NCBI GenBank assembly: GCA_024229695.1
Contig: JAAESD010000182.1
Location: 1 to 56,790, forward strand
Length of the DNA: 56,790 nt
Direction: 5' to 3'
DNA from: a bacterium
GTDB lineage: Bacteria > Krumholzibacteriota > Krumholzibacteriia > LZORAL124-64-63
Part shown: positions 8,822 to 18,600 of the stretch, in pieces
Layout of the letters: each line of letters starts with the position of its first letter
Position numbering within the stretch: the first letter of the stretch is position 1
Translations under genes and position numbers: made by a program
Notes under the pieces: model-generated
Database searches by the model: none
Seen by the model: only the letters and a program-made list of their open reading frames with translations
Told to the model about the DNA's origin: nothing

Positions 8822-9586
8822 GTGAAATTCAATTTTTCAGGTAAATCAGTTTTAGTTACAGGTTCGTCAAGAGGTATTGGTTTTGCAACTGCCGAGCTCT
8901 TTGCTGAACATGGAGCCAAGGTTGCAATTCATTACAATCGGGATAAGCAGAAAGCAGAGAAAGCACTTCAGCAACTTAGCGGTAGTGGACATGTGATTAT
9001 TCAGGCAGATCTTGCCAGCTCTGACGATGCTCAGACCTTAATCGACAATACAATAAAGGCATTTGGTAAAATTGATATACTGGTTAATAACGCAGGAATA
9101 TATGAAGACAACGATATTTCTGAATTAACTTATCAGCAGTGGCAAGATGTATGGCAGCACACACTGTCGGTAAATCTTTACGGCCCTGCCAACACTTCAT
9201 TTTGTGCAGCCCAGCATATGATGAAAGTTGGTGGAGGGAAAATTATTAATATTTCATCGCGCGGTGCATTCAGAGGCGAACCCACAGCACCTGCTTACGG
9301 TGCAAGCAAAGCTGGATTAAATTCAATGAGCCAATCGATGGCAGTAGCACTCGCACCTCACAACATATTTGTTTACGTAGTTGCACCCGGGTTTGTTGAG
9401 ACCGATATGGCAGCTCATCTTCTTGACAGCCCAAAGGGAGATTCAATCAGAGAGCAAAGCCCACTGAATCGTGTAGCAAAACCTGTAGAGGTGGCCACGA
9501 CGATAGCATTTCTTGCCTCTGAAGGATCGGAATATCTTACTGGCGGAATTGTTGATGTTAATGGAGCGTCATACTTGAGATCATAA
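8822..9586 (+). CDS. Short-chain dehydrogenase/reductase, FabG-like
   Basis: 254 residues from GTG at 8822, which follows TTAGGAGTAAA; an ATG 18 bases earlier lacks a ribosome site and lies on top of this one. The classical SDR layout is complete: TGSSRGIG cofactor loop (about residues 13-20), NNAGIYED, catalytic Ser in INISSRGAF, and YGASK with the Tyr and Lys. FabG-type 3-oxoacyl reductases and related sugar or alcohol dehydrogenases share this form, so the substrate cannot be fixed. It ends the rightward cluster that begins with the rhodanese. Confidence 0.85.
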   Translation: MKFNFSGKSVLVTGSSRGIGFATAELFAEHGAKVAIHYNRDKQKAEKALQQLSGSGHVIIQADLASSDDAQTLIDNTIKAFGKIDILVNNAGIYEDNDISELTYQQWQDVWQHTLSVNLYGPANTSFCAAQHMMKVGGGKIINISSRGAFRGEPTAPAYGASKAGLNSMSQSMAVALAPHNIFVYVVAPGFVETDMAAHLLDSPKGDSIREQSPLNRVAKPVEVATTIAFLASEGSEYLTGGIVDVNGASYLRS

Positions 9587-9612
9587 ACTGGACAAAGCAG
9601 TAGGGTTGTCAA

Positions 9613-9641
9613 TTGACTTTGAGATCGGACTACTATACGAT
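9613..9641 (+). promoter_or_regulatory. Sigma-70-like promoter before the beta-helix gene
   Basis: TTGACT and TACGAT are separated by 17 bases. The predicted leader then contains CCTGTA-TT-TACAGG (9646-9659), a small perfect inverted repeat whose right arm overlaps the AGGAGG ribosome site. Confidence 0.45.
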
Positions 9642-9671
9642 GCAACCTGTATTTACAGGAGGTTTATAGTA

Positions 9672-10520
9672 ATGAAAACCATCACAACACTACTCATTTT
9701 AGTATTCGCTACTACAGCTTTTTCCGACACAATCCATATCCCTGAAGATGAGCCGACAATCCATGCTGCGCTCGCAGCATCTGGCTATGGTTGGACTCTG
9801 CTTGTTGCTCCCGGTTTATACGAATCAACAGAAACTCTGGTCCTCAATGGGCAGCATTTAATTGGTGAATCCGGAAATCCGGAGGATGTGATTATTCGAA
9901 TGATCGGTAATGAAAACGTAGTTAGACTTGCATACCACTTTTCACTGATTGAGAATGTTACGGTAACTGGAGGGTGGCTGGGTGTAAGTTCGGGTTGGGA
10001 CATGAGTACGACAATCCGTAATTGCATAATTAGAGGTAATACAGGTGGTGGAGTTTACCATAATGGTGAACACATCAGAATTGAGGATACGATTATCGAT
10101 TCTAATGGTGGGGATGGAATTAATATCCTCGGGTGGATAGAAATGAGAGATCTCCATGCTGATGTAATCAGGTGCACAATAACGAATAATGGCGGTGGGG
10201 GAATAATTACGAAGGTCACTTTTATGACATTGGAAGATTGTGTCATTCTCAACAATCAGGGATATGGTCTGACAACTGATGCTTGGGACTTTTCGTTTTG
10301 GAATGGATACGTTCTTGAGGCTGAGAACTGTGTTTTTCATGGCAATAATCCTGGTGGGGATTATGAGGGTAGAGCACTGCTTTATCCTATCCTTCTGCGT
10401 TGCTGTGATGTTGATGAAGAACGATGGCTTGGTTCACATGGAATCTCAATAGATAATAATGACTGCGGAACATCGAATGATGAGATGTCCTGGGGTCAAA
10501 CCAAGATGTTGTTTAGGTGA
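9672..10520 (+). CDS. Secreted right-handed beta-helix protein with short C-terminal tail
   Basis: 282 residues from ATG after CAGGAGG. A signal peptide (cut near FSDT, residue 18) is followed by a pectate-lyase-like parallel beta-helix: recurrent short strands and Asn-rich turns such as IIRGNTGGGVYHNG, IIDSNGGDGINI and CTITNNGGGGII. Such proteins often bind or cleave polysaccharide, but I see no catalytic signature. There is no YPNPFNP domain; the last ten residues are SWGQTKMLFR, a tail shared with the next gene and with the protein at 23306-24016. The tail may be a localisation signal. Confidence 0.8.
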   Translation: MKTITTLLILVFATTAFSDTIHIPEDEPTIHAALAASGYGWTLLVAPGLYESTETLVLNGQHLIGESGNPEDVIIRMIGNENVVRLAYHFSLIENVTVTGGWLGVSSGWDMSTTIRNCIIRGNTGGGVYHNGEHIRIEDTIIDSNGGDGINILGWIEMRDLHADVIRCTITNNGGGGIITKVTFMTLEDCVILNNQGYGLTTDAWDFSFWNGYVLEAENCVFHGNNPGGDYEGRALLYPILLRCCDVDEERWLGSHGISIDNNDCGTSNDEMSWGQTKMLFR

Positions 10521-10585
10521 CACCAACAAACATATGCCGAACAGGATTGTTGAAGAACTTTTAGCCAGATTGTTGAGGAAATACC

Positions 10586-11191
10586 ATGTACAAATGCTAT
10601 CGTTTCATATCACTTGCCACATTGCTCACTGTTCTTCTGGTTGCCGCATCTGTCTCAGCGTATGAAATCTTGCTGGACATTGATACGGATTCCGACCCGA
10701 CGACCATCAACGATTTGACCCAGGAAACCAGTGCCATGGTCAAACTGATTCTTGCCCCATCATTTCCGGGTGAGGTTATTGGTCGCATTGAGTTTGGGTT
10801 GGGCGGATCATGTCTGGAATGTGAAATGGTGCACAACTACGGAACTAACCACGACCTGATCCAGGGAGAAATACAACAGTGGGTCCAGGCATCGGCTTTT
10901 GACAGCGGTTGGGATGCTATCACTCTTCTAGGTTGCCCAGGTAATCCTGGTGCCCATCTGTATTTGTGGCTTGAGCCAGTTGGTGGCGGAACAGTTGTTT
11001 TGAACGATGCCTTTTTCCTTGCTGAATTCAACGCCTGGGTGGCCGACGATGTGCCTGCTGGTTGTCAACAACCACCAAGCAACCTGGCAGCCCTGGAAGG
11101 CAGTGTCTATTGGAATTATATCCAGCTCGGCGGCCCAGCGGTAAGCAACCAGAATAGTGATTGGGGTGGGGTCAAGGCGTTGTTTAGATAG
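10586..11191 (+). CDS. Secreted protein of unknown function with short C-terminal tail
   Basis: 201 residues; ATG preceded by TTGAGGAAATACC. A clear signal peptide ends at SVSA (residue 25). The mature part resembles a cohesin or secreted beta-sandwich (ILLDIDTDSDPTT, then many short strands) with paired cysteines in SCLECE. The last ten residues, DWGGVKALFR, match the tail of the upstream beta-helix protein. It lies 65 bases after that gene, so the two are probably co-expressed. Function unknown. Confidence 0.72.
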   Translation: MYKCYRFISLATLLTVLLVAASVSAYEILLDIDTDSDPTTINDLTQETSAMVKLILAPSFPGEVIGRIEFGLGGSCLECEMVHNYGTNHDLIQGEIQQWVQASAFDSGWDAITLLGCPGNPGAHLYLWLEPVGGGTVVLNDAFFLAEFNAWVADDVPAGCQQPPSNLAALEGSVYWNYIQLGGPAVSNQNSDWGGVKALFR

Positions 11192-11212
11192 GCAAATTTT
11201 GGCAGGAGAAAA

Positions 11213-11755
11213 ATGAAACAATCAGATCTTCAACTTGCTGGACTCAGATTAGTCTTATGTTACTTGTGCGTTGTCGGTATTGGGTATGCAGTTTTTGGCT
11301 CAAAAATATTTCAGCCTAAGCTTATATATTTCAATTTTATTATGTCTGGACTAATTGTGGCAATGTTTGCTGCGACAATTCCGGTGGCGAAAAAATGGCA
11401 ACTGATTTTACTCGCCATTATTTCGTATGTTGGAGTTTTGCTGACTACTAAGTCACAAACTCCAACTCTCGTTATACGTGACACAGTTCATGTAGTGTCT
11501 ATTATAACTGCGACCAAGTTGAGTATCATGACGCATCGACTCTATACATCAATGCGGTTCGGTAAGTTTGTATTCTGGGCCGCTATTTTTGCAGTTGCAT
11601 ATGTGTCGGCGTTGTATCTCCTAACTACGATTCAACAAGTCACGCTGAATGAAGTGATTCCACCAACTATTGCTGCAATGGGCGCTCTCATTGGAGGTGG
11701 TGCTGGAATTGGTTTTGAATTGTCGAAGATTGTTGCCGGCAAATTTACACGGTGA
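11213..11755 (+). CDS. Integral membrane protein, unknown
   Basis: 180 residues; ATG after GGCAGGAGAAAA. About five hydrophobic segments (residues 10-28, 40-58, 62-78, 120-140 and 150-172) indicate an inner-membrane protein. The region 80-110 is amphipathic with TKSQTP and TATKLS. I recognise no family. It begins 22 bases after the tail-bearing secreted protein and converges on the GH30 gene with a 9-base gap. Confidence 0.65.
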   Translation: MKQSDLQLAGLRLVLCYLCVVGIGYAVFGSKIFQPKLIYFNFIMSGLIVAMFAATIPVAKKWQLILLAIISYVGVLLTTKSQTPTLVIRDTVHVVSIITATKLSIMTHRLYTSMRFGKFVFWAAIFAVAYVSALYLLTTIQQVTLNEVIPPTIAAMGALIGGGAGIGFELSKIVAGKFTR

Positions 11756-11764
11756 ACCTTTTAT

Positions 11765-13429
11765 CTAAAGCTGAACTCTGACAGTTTGAACTGAATTAGC
11801 TGGGATGCTTATCTCAGCATAACTTTTCTTAATCTGCAAGTTAACTGTCACAACATCCTTGCTGGTATTTAGTAATTGCACACTTAAAAGTTTATCGGCA
11901 TTAATAGTTGCACAAGTATGCAAAGTATCATCATCAAGACCGGGTAGATGTTTTTGGGTCTGAACAGCTTTGTCTCCAGGCCTTATGGTTCTACTTAATT
12001 GTGAAAGAACATAATAAATTGGTGTGTAGTAAACTAATTCAGTATCTGTATCTATCATTATAGGAGCACCACAGAAATTGTCGACATGGTTGGGTCCGCC
12101 TATGGAGTCCAATACAATGTTCCAGTCAATCCAACCTGTAACCCAATGATCAAGACTAACAATTATATTTCGGGCATAACGATGAACTGGTGTATAAATA
12201 GGATGATTTTTTACATCTTCACCAATCCACGGAGACTCAAAAGCCCAATCAGTCGCATTTTCATTCCACCAAAAAGAGTCATTATTAAACCAGTTCGACT
12301 CCTTATGAAGAGCGGGGTTTTTAGATTCAGGGGGACCGTCATTACCCAAATTATCAATACAGCCTTCAGTATGAATAATGCTAAATTGTGGGAATTTTGA
12401 GTGTACACGGTCAATGGCGTCTTCATAAACCATGTTTGTGCTTTCATACCAGTGTATTGCCGCTCCATAAACGAATGGTGCAGTTTGTTTGTCTCCAAAA
12501 ATCACATCTGCCCAATGCTCAAGCCCGTCACGATTTTGGTCGAAAATTAAAATACGAGTATCGTTGTATGGGCTTGTCTTTAATGCTGGACCAAGATGTT
12601 GCTTAATGAACTCATTTTGTGACTCTGGGCTAAAATTCATACTTTCCCAGCTTCCATTATTTCCATGAGGCTCATTTACTGGCGTCAGGCCCCAAATTGC
12701 AACACCTTGCTCTGCATATGCTTCTATATATTTAACCAGATAGTCAGAATAAGTTTTGATATATTCAGGTTTTAAAGCTCCGCCAGTTCCTGCCCAATTA
12801 TTTTCTTCAGAAGCTGATATATACCAATCTTCAATATCCTTCATCCAATACGGAGCTGTCCATGCCGAAGAGATAATATTCAAACTGGAGTCACGTTGCT
12901 CAGACTTTATTGCCAGCGCTTCCTTTATCATAGGTAACAAATCATAATCAGGATCCTTTATGCCAGGATATTTTGCAGTATCAAACCCGTCTATGTCAGG
13001 CTGAATTGAAAAATTATCCAGATTGATATCACTAGGTACATCTGCATACGAGTACTTGCCCTCAACAGTAAAATCACAAGATGCGATATGTGTACGAGCA
13101 ATACTGAAGTTGGCTCCTTCTTTACTAAAGATCTGATTCATTACAGCACGCCTTTCAGAAGGCTCTAGATGAGCCAAAACAAAAGCAGAGGATTCAGTAA
13201 AAGAAGTTCCAATTCCATCTATGGTTTGCTTAATATTTTCAGGTTGAATTGTAATAGTATTACCTGTAGCTGTACCGGACTGGAAGCCAATATTGTCCAT
13301 TTGAGCAAGCTTTGCACCAGCTTCAGATGTTACAATGATTTCTTTGGTATGCCTGATGTGTTGGTTATTGCTGGAACATGAATTAATTATAAAACAAACC
13401 AAGAAAAACAATAATAGTTTATAACGCAC
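11765..13429 (-). CDS. GH30 family glucanase lipoprotein (probable laminarin debranching)
   Basis: 554 residues, GTG start with GAGGAG seven bases before it. The N-terminus is a lipoprotein signal (IINSC, acylated Cys18), so the enzyme is membrane-anchored, probably at the surface. The TIM barrel carries the clan GH-A acid/base in LTPVNEPHG (Glu253) and nucleophile in IIHTEGC (Glu355), 102 residues apart, followed by the small GH30 beta-sandwich. Family members include endo- and exo-beta-1,6-glucanases, glucosylceramidases and xylanases. In laminarin loci GH30 enzymes remove beta-1,6 branches, which fits this context. It follows the 539-residue repeat protein in one operon, under the paired operators near 15432 and 15558. 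Confidence 0.9.
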   Translation of the reverse strand: MRYKLLLFFLVCFIINSCSSNNQHIRHTKEIIVTSEAGAKLAQMDNIGFQSGTATGNTITIQPENIKQTIDGIGTSFTESSAFVLAHLEPSERRAVMNQIFSKEGANFSIARTHIASCDFTVEGKYSYADVPSDINLDNFSIQPDIDGFDTAKYPGIKDPDYDLLPMIKEALAIKSEQRDSSLNIISSAWTAPYWMKDIEDWYISASEENNWAGTGGALKPEYIKTYSDYLVKYIEAYAEQGVAIWGLTPVNEPHGNNGSWESMNFSPESQNEFIKQHLGPALKTSPYNDTRILIFDQNRDGLEHWADVIFGDKQTAPFVYGAAIHWYESTNMVYEDAIDRVHSKFPQFSIIHTEGCIDNLGNDGPPESKNPALHKESNWFNNDSFWWNENATDWAFESPWIGEDVKNHPIYTPVHRYARNIIVSLDHWVTGWIDWNIVLDSIGGPNHVDNFCGAPIMIDTDTELVYYTPIYYVLSQLSRTIRPGDKAVQTQKHLPGLDDDTLHTCATINADKLLSVQLLNTSKDVVTVNLQIKKSYAEISIPANSVQTVRVQL

Positions 13430-13550
13430 AAGCAGGCTCCTCAGATCTTTTTTATTAATATCTAACCTGTCCCAATGCTACACTTACTTGAAGAAAAACC
13501 GAAACAACAGTAAGTGTAACCTTGAGACAGGTCTTTAAGTTCATCAAATT

Positions 13551-15170
13551 CTACTTCAGCAAAATCATGCTGCGTGATATTTGCCCAGAACCAGTTTTCA
13601 TGACATAGTAATACTGTCCAGATGGAGCAGCAGTACCGCTGTATGTCATACCGTCCCAAGTTACAAAATGATCTCCTGCAGTCATATCGCTATTGACAAG
13701 GTTAATTACTTGACGACCAGCAATATCATAGACTACAAGATTAACAAACTCTGATTTTTCCAGAGTGAAATCTATTCGTGTCATGGGATTAAATGGATTT
13801 GGATAGTTTTGACGTAGGGTGGCACCTATAAATCCAGCACCATCAGGTACATCCGATACATCACTTTCGACCAGAACTACATTGTCATAAACAACTGCGG
13901 AAGAAGCATAGCTTGTCGCTGAATTTGAAAATCCAAACTGGAAGTACTGACCTACTAAATTTTCATCAATAGTCAAGCTCAATGTCCAACCGGCCCAGTC
14001 ACCACTGATTGATGTCATATCCTCAGAAATAAAGTTAGTTATTTCATAGTCATTACCAGGATCCAGGGTTTTAATAAATGCCAGAGCTGTAGAAGGTGGT
14101 GTTACTCCACCCATAAATGGCATTTTAGCTTGGAACTCAAAAATCCAAGTTTTGCCGATGTCTAAAGGCCCGACAATTTGCTCACGGTAAACGTTTGCTT
14201 CAATGACATCACCCGCAACATGAGCGGCACTATTTTCATAGTCACTGAATACAGAAATCTGTTGGACTCCCTGTTCTGCGCCGCCTTCACCACTAACTAT
14301 GTTGCTAAATGCTGGTGCTGAAGGATTATTTGGAGCAGGATTGGGACCATAGCCATAAAGCAATTCACCAGAGGTTCCTGAAAATACATTTCCAAATACT
14401 AGCCAGCCATCATCGCCGAGTGCAGATGTACTAGCCATATCAAGACTTTCAAAATCCTGTTCATATGGATTCATTCCAAAAGGTTCTCCACCTTCGTCAG
14501 TCAGGGATAAATTGTCATAGATTATGCTTGAACTATCATAGGAAGTGCAATCATTTGAAAACCCAACCTGGAAGAACTGACCAACCAGACCAGCATCGAT
14601 AAGTAGGCTTACTGATCCACCGGTCCAATCTGTTGTGATATTTGTCATATCTTCACTCACGAGATTTGTCATAGCCCAGTTATTAGCTGGATCAATAGTT
14701 TTAATAAATACCATGGCTGTTGTTGGAGCTTCCAGATTTCCTAATTTAGATTCATAACCAAATGTCCATACTTTACCAACATCACTTTCGGATACTGAGA
14801 ATTCTTTGAAAATATTTGCGTTAATAATGTTACCTGCAGTATGTGCTCCTGCATTTTCGTAATCACTAAATATTGAAAGCTGTTGCGCTCCCTGCTCAAC
14901 ACCACCTTCACCAATAACGATGTTACTGAAAGCTGGAGCGGCTGGATTGTTGGGGGCCGGAAAAGCGCCGTATCCATATAACCAGTCACCAGAGCCGGCT
15001 TCAAAAACATTTCCATAAACCAACCAGCCGGCATTGCCTAATGCATCTGGATTTGACGCATCGAAGCTCTCAAAATCTTGTGTAAAGCCAACAATTTGTG
15101 CCAGAGCCAAAACTGGAATCATCATGATTACTGTAGCAATCACAATAAATACACTCACTCGGTTTTTCAT
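13551..15170 (-). CDS. Secreted two-copy repeat-domain protein with sorting domain; candidate glucan-binding protein
   Basis: 539 residues, ATG after AGAGAGGTAACTGAT. The signal peptide ends at ALA (residue 24). Two copies of one ~195-residue domain occupy about residues 31-223 and 238-434, each with DFES, GWLV(Y/F)GNVF, LYGYG-PAPN, FSDYEN, FIKT-DP and YDN near its end. A YPNPFNP sorting domain (about 452-539) follows. A single copy of the same domain forms the protein at 23306-24016. I do not recognise it as a named family. No catalytic motif is obvious, and the strand-rich pattern suggests a jelly-roll binding module. As first gene of the GH30 operon, behind the ROK-type operators, it is probably a surface glucan-binding protein. 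Confidence 0.82.
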   Translation of the reverse strand: MKNRVSVFIVIATVIMMIPVLALAQIVGFTQDFESFDASNPDALGNAGWLVYGNVFEAGSGDWLYGYGAFPAPNNPAAPAFSNIVIGEGGVEQGAQQLSIFSDYENAGAHTAGNIINANIFKEFSVSESDVGKVWTFGYESKLGNLEAPTTAMVFIKTIDPANNWAMTNLVSEDMTNITTDWTGGSVSLLIDAGLVGQFFQVGFSNDCTSYDSSSIIYDNLSLTDEGGEPFGMNPYEQDFESLDMASTSALGDDGWLVFGNVFSGTSGELLYGYGPNPAPNNPSAPAFSNIVSGEGGAEQGVQQISVFSDYENSAAHVAGDVIEANVYREQIVGPLDIGKTWIFEFQAKMPFMGGVTPPSTALAFIKTLDPGNDYEITNFISEDMTSISGDWAGWTLSLTIDENLVGQYFQFGFSNSATSYASSAVVYDNVVLVESDVSDVPDGAGFIGATLRQNYPNPFNPMTRIDFTLEKSEFVNLVVYDIAGRQVINLVNSDMTAGDHFVTWDGMTYSGTAAPSGQYYYVMKTGSGQISRSMILLK

Positions 15171-15249
15171 ATCAGTTACCTCTCTTAGTCGTAAAATTAT
15201 TTTCTCGTGGACATTGAGATAATAATATCACAACTCGACCATAGTAGGA

Positions 15250-15270
15250 TATACAGGATAATCCTGTATA
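15250..15270. repeat. 21-base perfect palindrome in the leader of the repeat-protein operon
   Basis: Arms TATACAGGAT and ATCCTGTATA surround one central A. No T-run follows on either strand, so it is not an intrinsic terminator. It lies 80 bases upstream of the repeat-protein start codon, downstream of the predicted leftward promoter. It could be an additional operator or an mRNA hairpin. Confidence 0.6.
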
Positions 15271-15420
15271 AAAATTTTTATGTCCTGTTTAAGAGCGGCA
15301 TCCTGCCAGGTGTCAAGTTTTAGAAGAGGGAAGCAGTAGCCAGTTTCATGCATACTCAAAACTATTGAGTAAAGTGATACCAGAATGCGCCAGTCTCAAC
15401 AGGACAGGTAAGATTATACA

Positions 15421-15443
15421 CTATGTTCGGTCTCCGTACAAAG
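15421..15443. promoter_or_regulatory. Locus operator copy 1, within the leftward promoter
   Basis: CTATGTTCGG, TCT, CCGTACAAAG. On the minus strand it fills the spacer between TTGTAC (15441-15436) and a perfect TATAAT (15418-15413), 17 bases apart. Repressor bound here would block the promoter of the repeat-protein/GH30 operon. Confidence 0.75.
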
Positions 15444-15521
15444 CATTTTTTTATTTATTTTCATAGGTCTGAAAATATTACTTTATATGGGAAATTCGTT
15501 ATTTCCGTTTATAATGCAGTC

Positions 15522-15569
15522 TTGACACATTGGCTATGATAATGCATTATGTTCGGAAACCGTACAAAG
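15522..15569 (+). promoter_or_regulatory. Rightward promoter with operator copy 2
   Basis: TTGACA (15522-15527) and CATTAT (15545-15550) are 17 bases apart. The operator (15547-15569: TTATGTTCGG, AAA, CCGTACAAAG) overlaps the -10 box and the expected start site, a classic repressor position. It would drive the hydrolase-barrel gene. Confidence 0.7.
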
Positions 15570-15680
15570 CTCGCCTGGGCATAATTATGATAAATCCTTG
15601 GTGAGATTTTATTGAACTCCAGGAGCAGTAATACAACTGTCTCTAATAGAAGATTGATGAACAATCAACAGGAGGGTCTC

Positions 15681-18600
15681 ATGATTTCGAGTCTAAGTAA
15701 TAAAGGCCACATGGCGAAACTTGCTGTATTCAGTGTTAGTATTTTTGTTCTCTTATCGGTGACGGGACTTGCTTTGCCAGTTCTAGCTGTCGGCCCCGAT
15801 AGTGTTGAAAAGGTTACTGTATTTAAAGACTCAAACGGACAAAAGCTCCAGGTTGATGGACGCGACTTTATGGTTTTCGGCATGAACTGGGGATATATGC
15901 CGATTGGCGAGAACTATTCTTATGATTTATGGGGTAAGTCCGATGACTTTATAAAGTCAATGCTTGCTGATGAGATGCCTCTGTTGCAAGCTATGGGAGT
16001 CAATACAATAAGGCAATATGCTGGTATTCCTCCACGCTGGGTAAAGTACATATATGAAACATACGACATATATACAATAGTCAATCACCCTGTTGCTCGA
16101 TGGGGTTACACTTTAGATGGTTTATGGAATCCAAATACTGACTATTCCAACCCAAAATTAAGAGCAGCTGTTAAAGAAGAGATATTCAACCTGGTCAAAG
16201 AATTTGAAGGTGTTCCAGGTGTTCTTATGTGGTTGCTTGGAAATGAAAATAACTATGGTATCTGGTGGAGCTCTTTCGAAATCGAAGCTTTGCCTAAAGG
16301 CGATCAGAATAGCACCAGAGCTCGCTTCCTGTACTCTCTTATGGGAGAAATTATCGATGGCATTCATGAGCTGGATTCAGACAGACCAGTTTCTATGGCG
16401 AATGGTGATGTCCAATATATAGATATAATTGCTGAAGAATGTAGTGGTCTGGATATCTTCGGAACCAATCAATATCGTGGTATTTCTGTACGCGACATGA
16501 ATGATGTAGTTAAAGAGAAGATGGATATACCTCTGATGTATACTGAATTTGGTTCAGATGCATTTAATGCCAAAGAAATGGTTGAAGATCAGTCTATGCA
16601 GGCCAAGTACCTCATAGGGCAGTGGAAAGAAATTTATGATCGTTCATATGGTAAGGGGTTAGTGGGCAATGCTATTGGTGGTATAATTTTCCAATGGTCT
16701 GATGGTTGGTGGAAGTTCCGTCAGGAAGAACGACTAGATGTTCACGACACAAACGCTTCCTGGCCAAACGGTGCCTACCCCGATGATCTTGTAGATGGCG
16801 AAAATAATATGAATGAAGAGTGGTGGGGTATTTGTGCAAAGGGAAGAAGTAATAACCACGGTTTATATGAGGTCTACCCGCGAGCCGCATATTATGCACT
16901 CACAAAAGCATTCAAACTTGATCCATATGCTCCAGATACAGATTTAACAAAGATAGCATCACACTTTGCCACAGTTACACCTGGTAAAGCTGTATTGGAA
17001 GCAAAGGGTGACCGTGCAGCGTTATTGTCGTCTGCTCAATCAAAAGTACGAATTTCAGGCATGCGTATGGAATATGAAACATATAGCACTGGCGGTGCTG
17101 TTGTTAACACACCTGAAACTCCAGCTCCAAATGGAGGCTATCCCTCTTTCATGGGCTTTGATAATATGCAGTCTTTCTATGTCGATATAGAATCCAAACC
17201 AAGTGCAAATGTGATTGCAAACTTGTCATTGAATGTTTTAGGTAATGTTCCTGAGAATCCGATAGATGAGATTTTTTATGAGAATCGTGGACGTAAGCGA
17301 GAAATAACTGCTAACGGAGAAGATTTTTCATATGAAGGCTTTGATCGTGTAAAAGCTTATCAGGGTTCTTTCAGTTGGGATGACAAATGGTTCGAAATGC
17401 AAGGCTTTTATCGTACAGGTCATATCCACTGGGGATTTGAAGGTGACTTTTTTGGTCTTTACCGAGATGCCTTCTATGGAGAAAATATAGATATTTATAA
17501 TGGAATGGCCCCAGTAGGAGTCGAAGTTTCTGCTAAAAAATCTCTAAAGGGATTAAAGATGGCTTTTGGTCCGCAATTATGGTGGGGAGCAAATCCGTCA
17601 GTATTAATGAAGTACCAACGTAATATTGGTAAATATGCTTTAACAGGTATTGTACAAGAAGATATTGCACCACAGTCAGCACTGAACACGTCAATTGCTG
17701 TTCCGCTGCCAGAAACTCGTAAGGTATCACTGCAGGCAGTAACAAATTATAAAGACCTTATAATTGAGGGTGGAACAATCTGGTCAGGTAGTAAGATGGT
17801 TGGTGAAGAATTCCAAATCTACGATGATGTTACTACAGAAGAAGTCAGAATCTTGCAGGACACAATCAAGGATGGGGATGCCTGGGGATTCAAAGGCAAA
17901 GTTACCATGGAGAAGAATGCTTATCGCTGGTATGCCCAAAGTGCATATATGGGATTGGTTGCTGAAGGTGGCCCAACCGAAGTAATAACATTTACAGGCT
18001 GGAAACTGAAAGACTCTGGGTCTGGAAACCAGAAAAATTTTATTACTGGATTTACTTATAATAAAGGTGATTGGCAAATAGGTCCAAATTTCCTCTGGCA
18101 AAAACCTATTATTGGACCAGTTCCGGGTGACTCACCAGATCCTGGCAGTCCTCGTAACCGGTTATCAGATCCGTTTGCGGTAGGGAGCAACCGGGAAATG
18201 ACCGGTGCAGAAATACTTTTGACCTATGATCCACATCCAGAGACCTGGTTCTATGCTTGGGATAACAATCGTCGTGAAGGTGCCCACCTTGCATTCAACT
18301 TGGGGTTTGTGTACAAGGATATGCCAACTACCAGAGATGCAGGTCTCTTTGTTGATTCTGATGGTAGTACTGTTTACGCTTTCCCTGGAGCATCTCCTGG
18401 TCATTCTGAATGGGAGATTCATAGTCGAGTTGCAGGTCAACTAGACTCAGAAACAAGACTGGTTGCCAATGCTTATGCGGGAATGGCTGAACCTAATGGT
18501 TGGGTATACCTGGGAAATGATATTGAAGATCTATCTATTGAGGACAGACAGTTAAATGACCAGGTAAATAGAATTATTCACCGTTATGGTGTTGATGCAC

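Larger units (their letters stand above)
15171..15680. promoter_or_regulatory. Divergent control region between the repeat-protein operon and the hydrolase-barrel gene
   Basis: 510 bases without a gene. It holds two copies of the locus-wide operator (15421-15443 and 15547-15569, centres 126 bases apart), a leftward and a rightward promoter, a 21-base palindrome (15250-15270), and a separate pair of inverted nine-mers, TGTCCTGTT (15281-15289) and AACAGGACA (15398-15406). Both predicted transcripts have long leaders, about 235 bases leftward and 120 bases rightward. Confidence 0.7.

Noticed and set aside
9646..9659. CCTGTA-TT-TACAGG hairpin as a riboswitch-like ribosome-site blocker
   Set aside because: Six base pairs with a two-base loop cannot fold well as RNA; kept only as a note on the promoter.
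15250..15270. Palindrome read as an intrinsic terminator
   Set aside because: No T-run on either strand and it lies inside a leader, far from any gene end.
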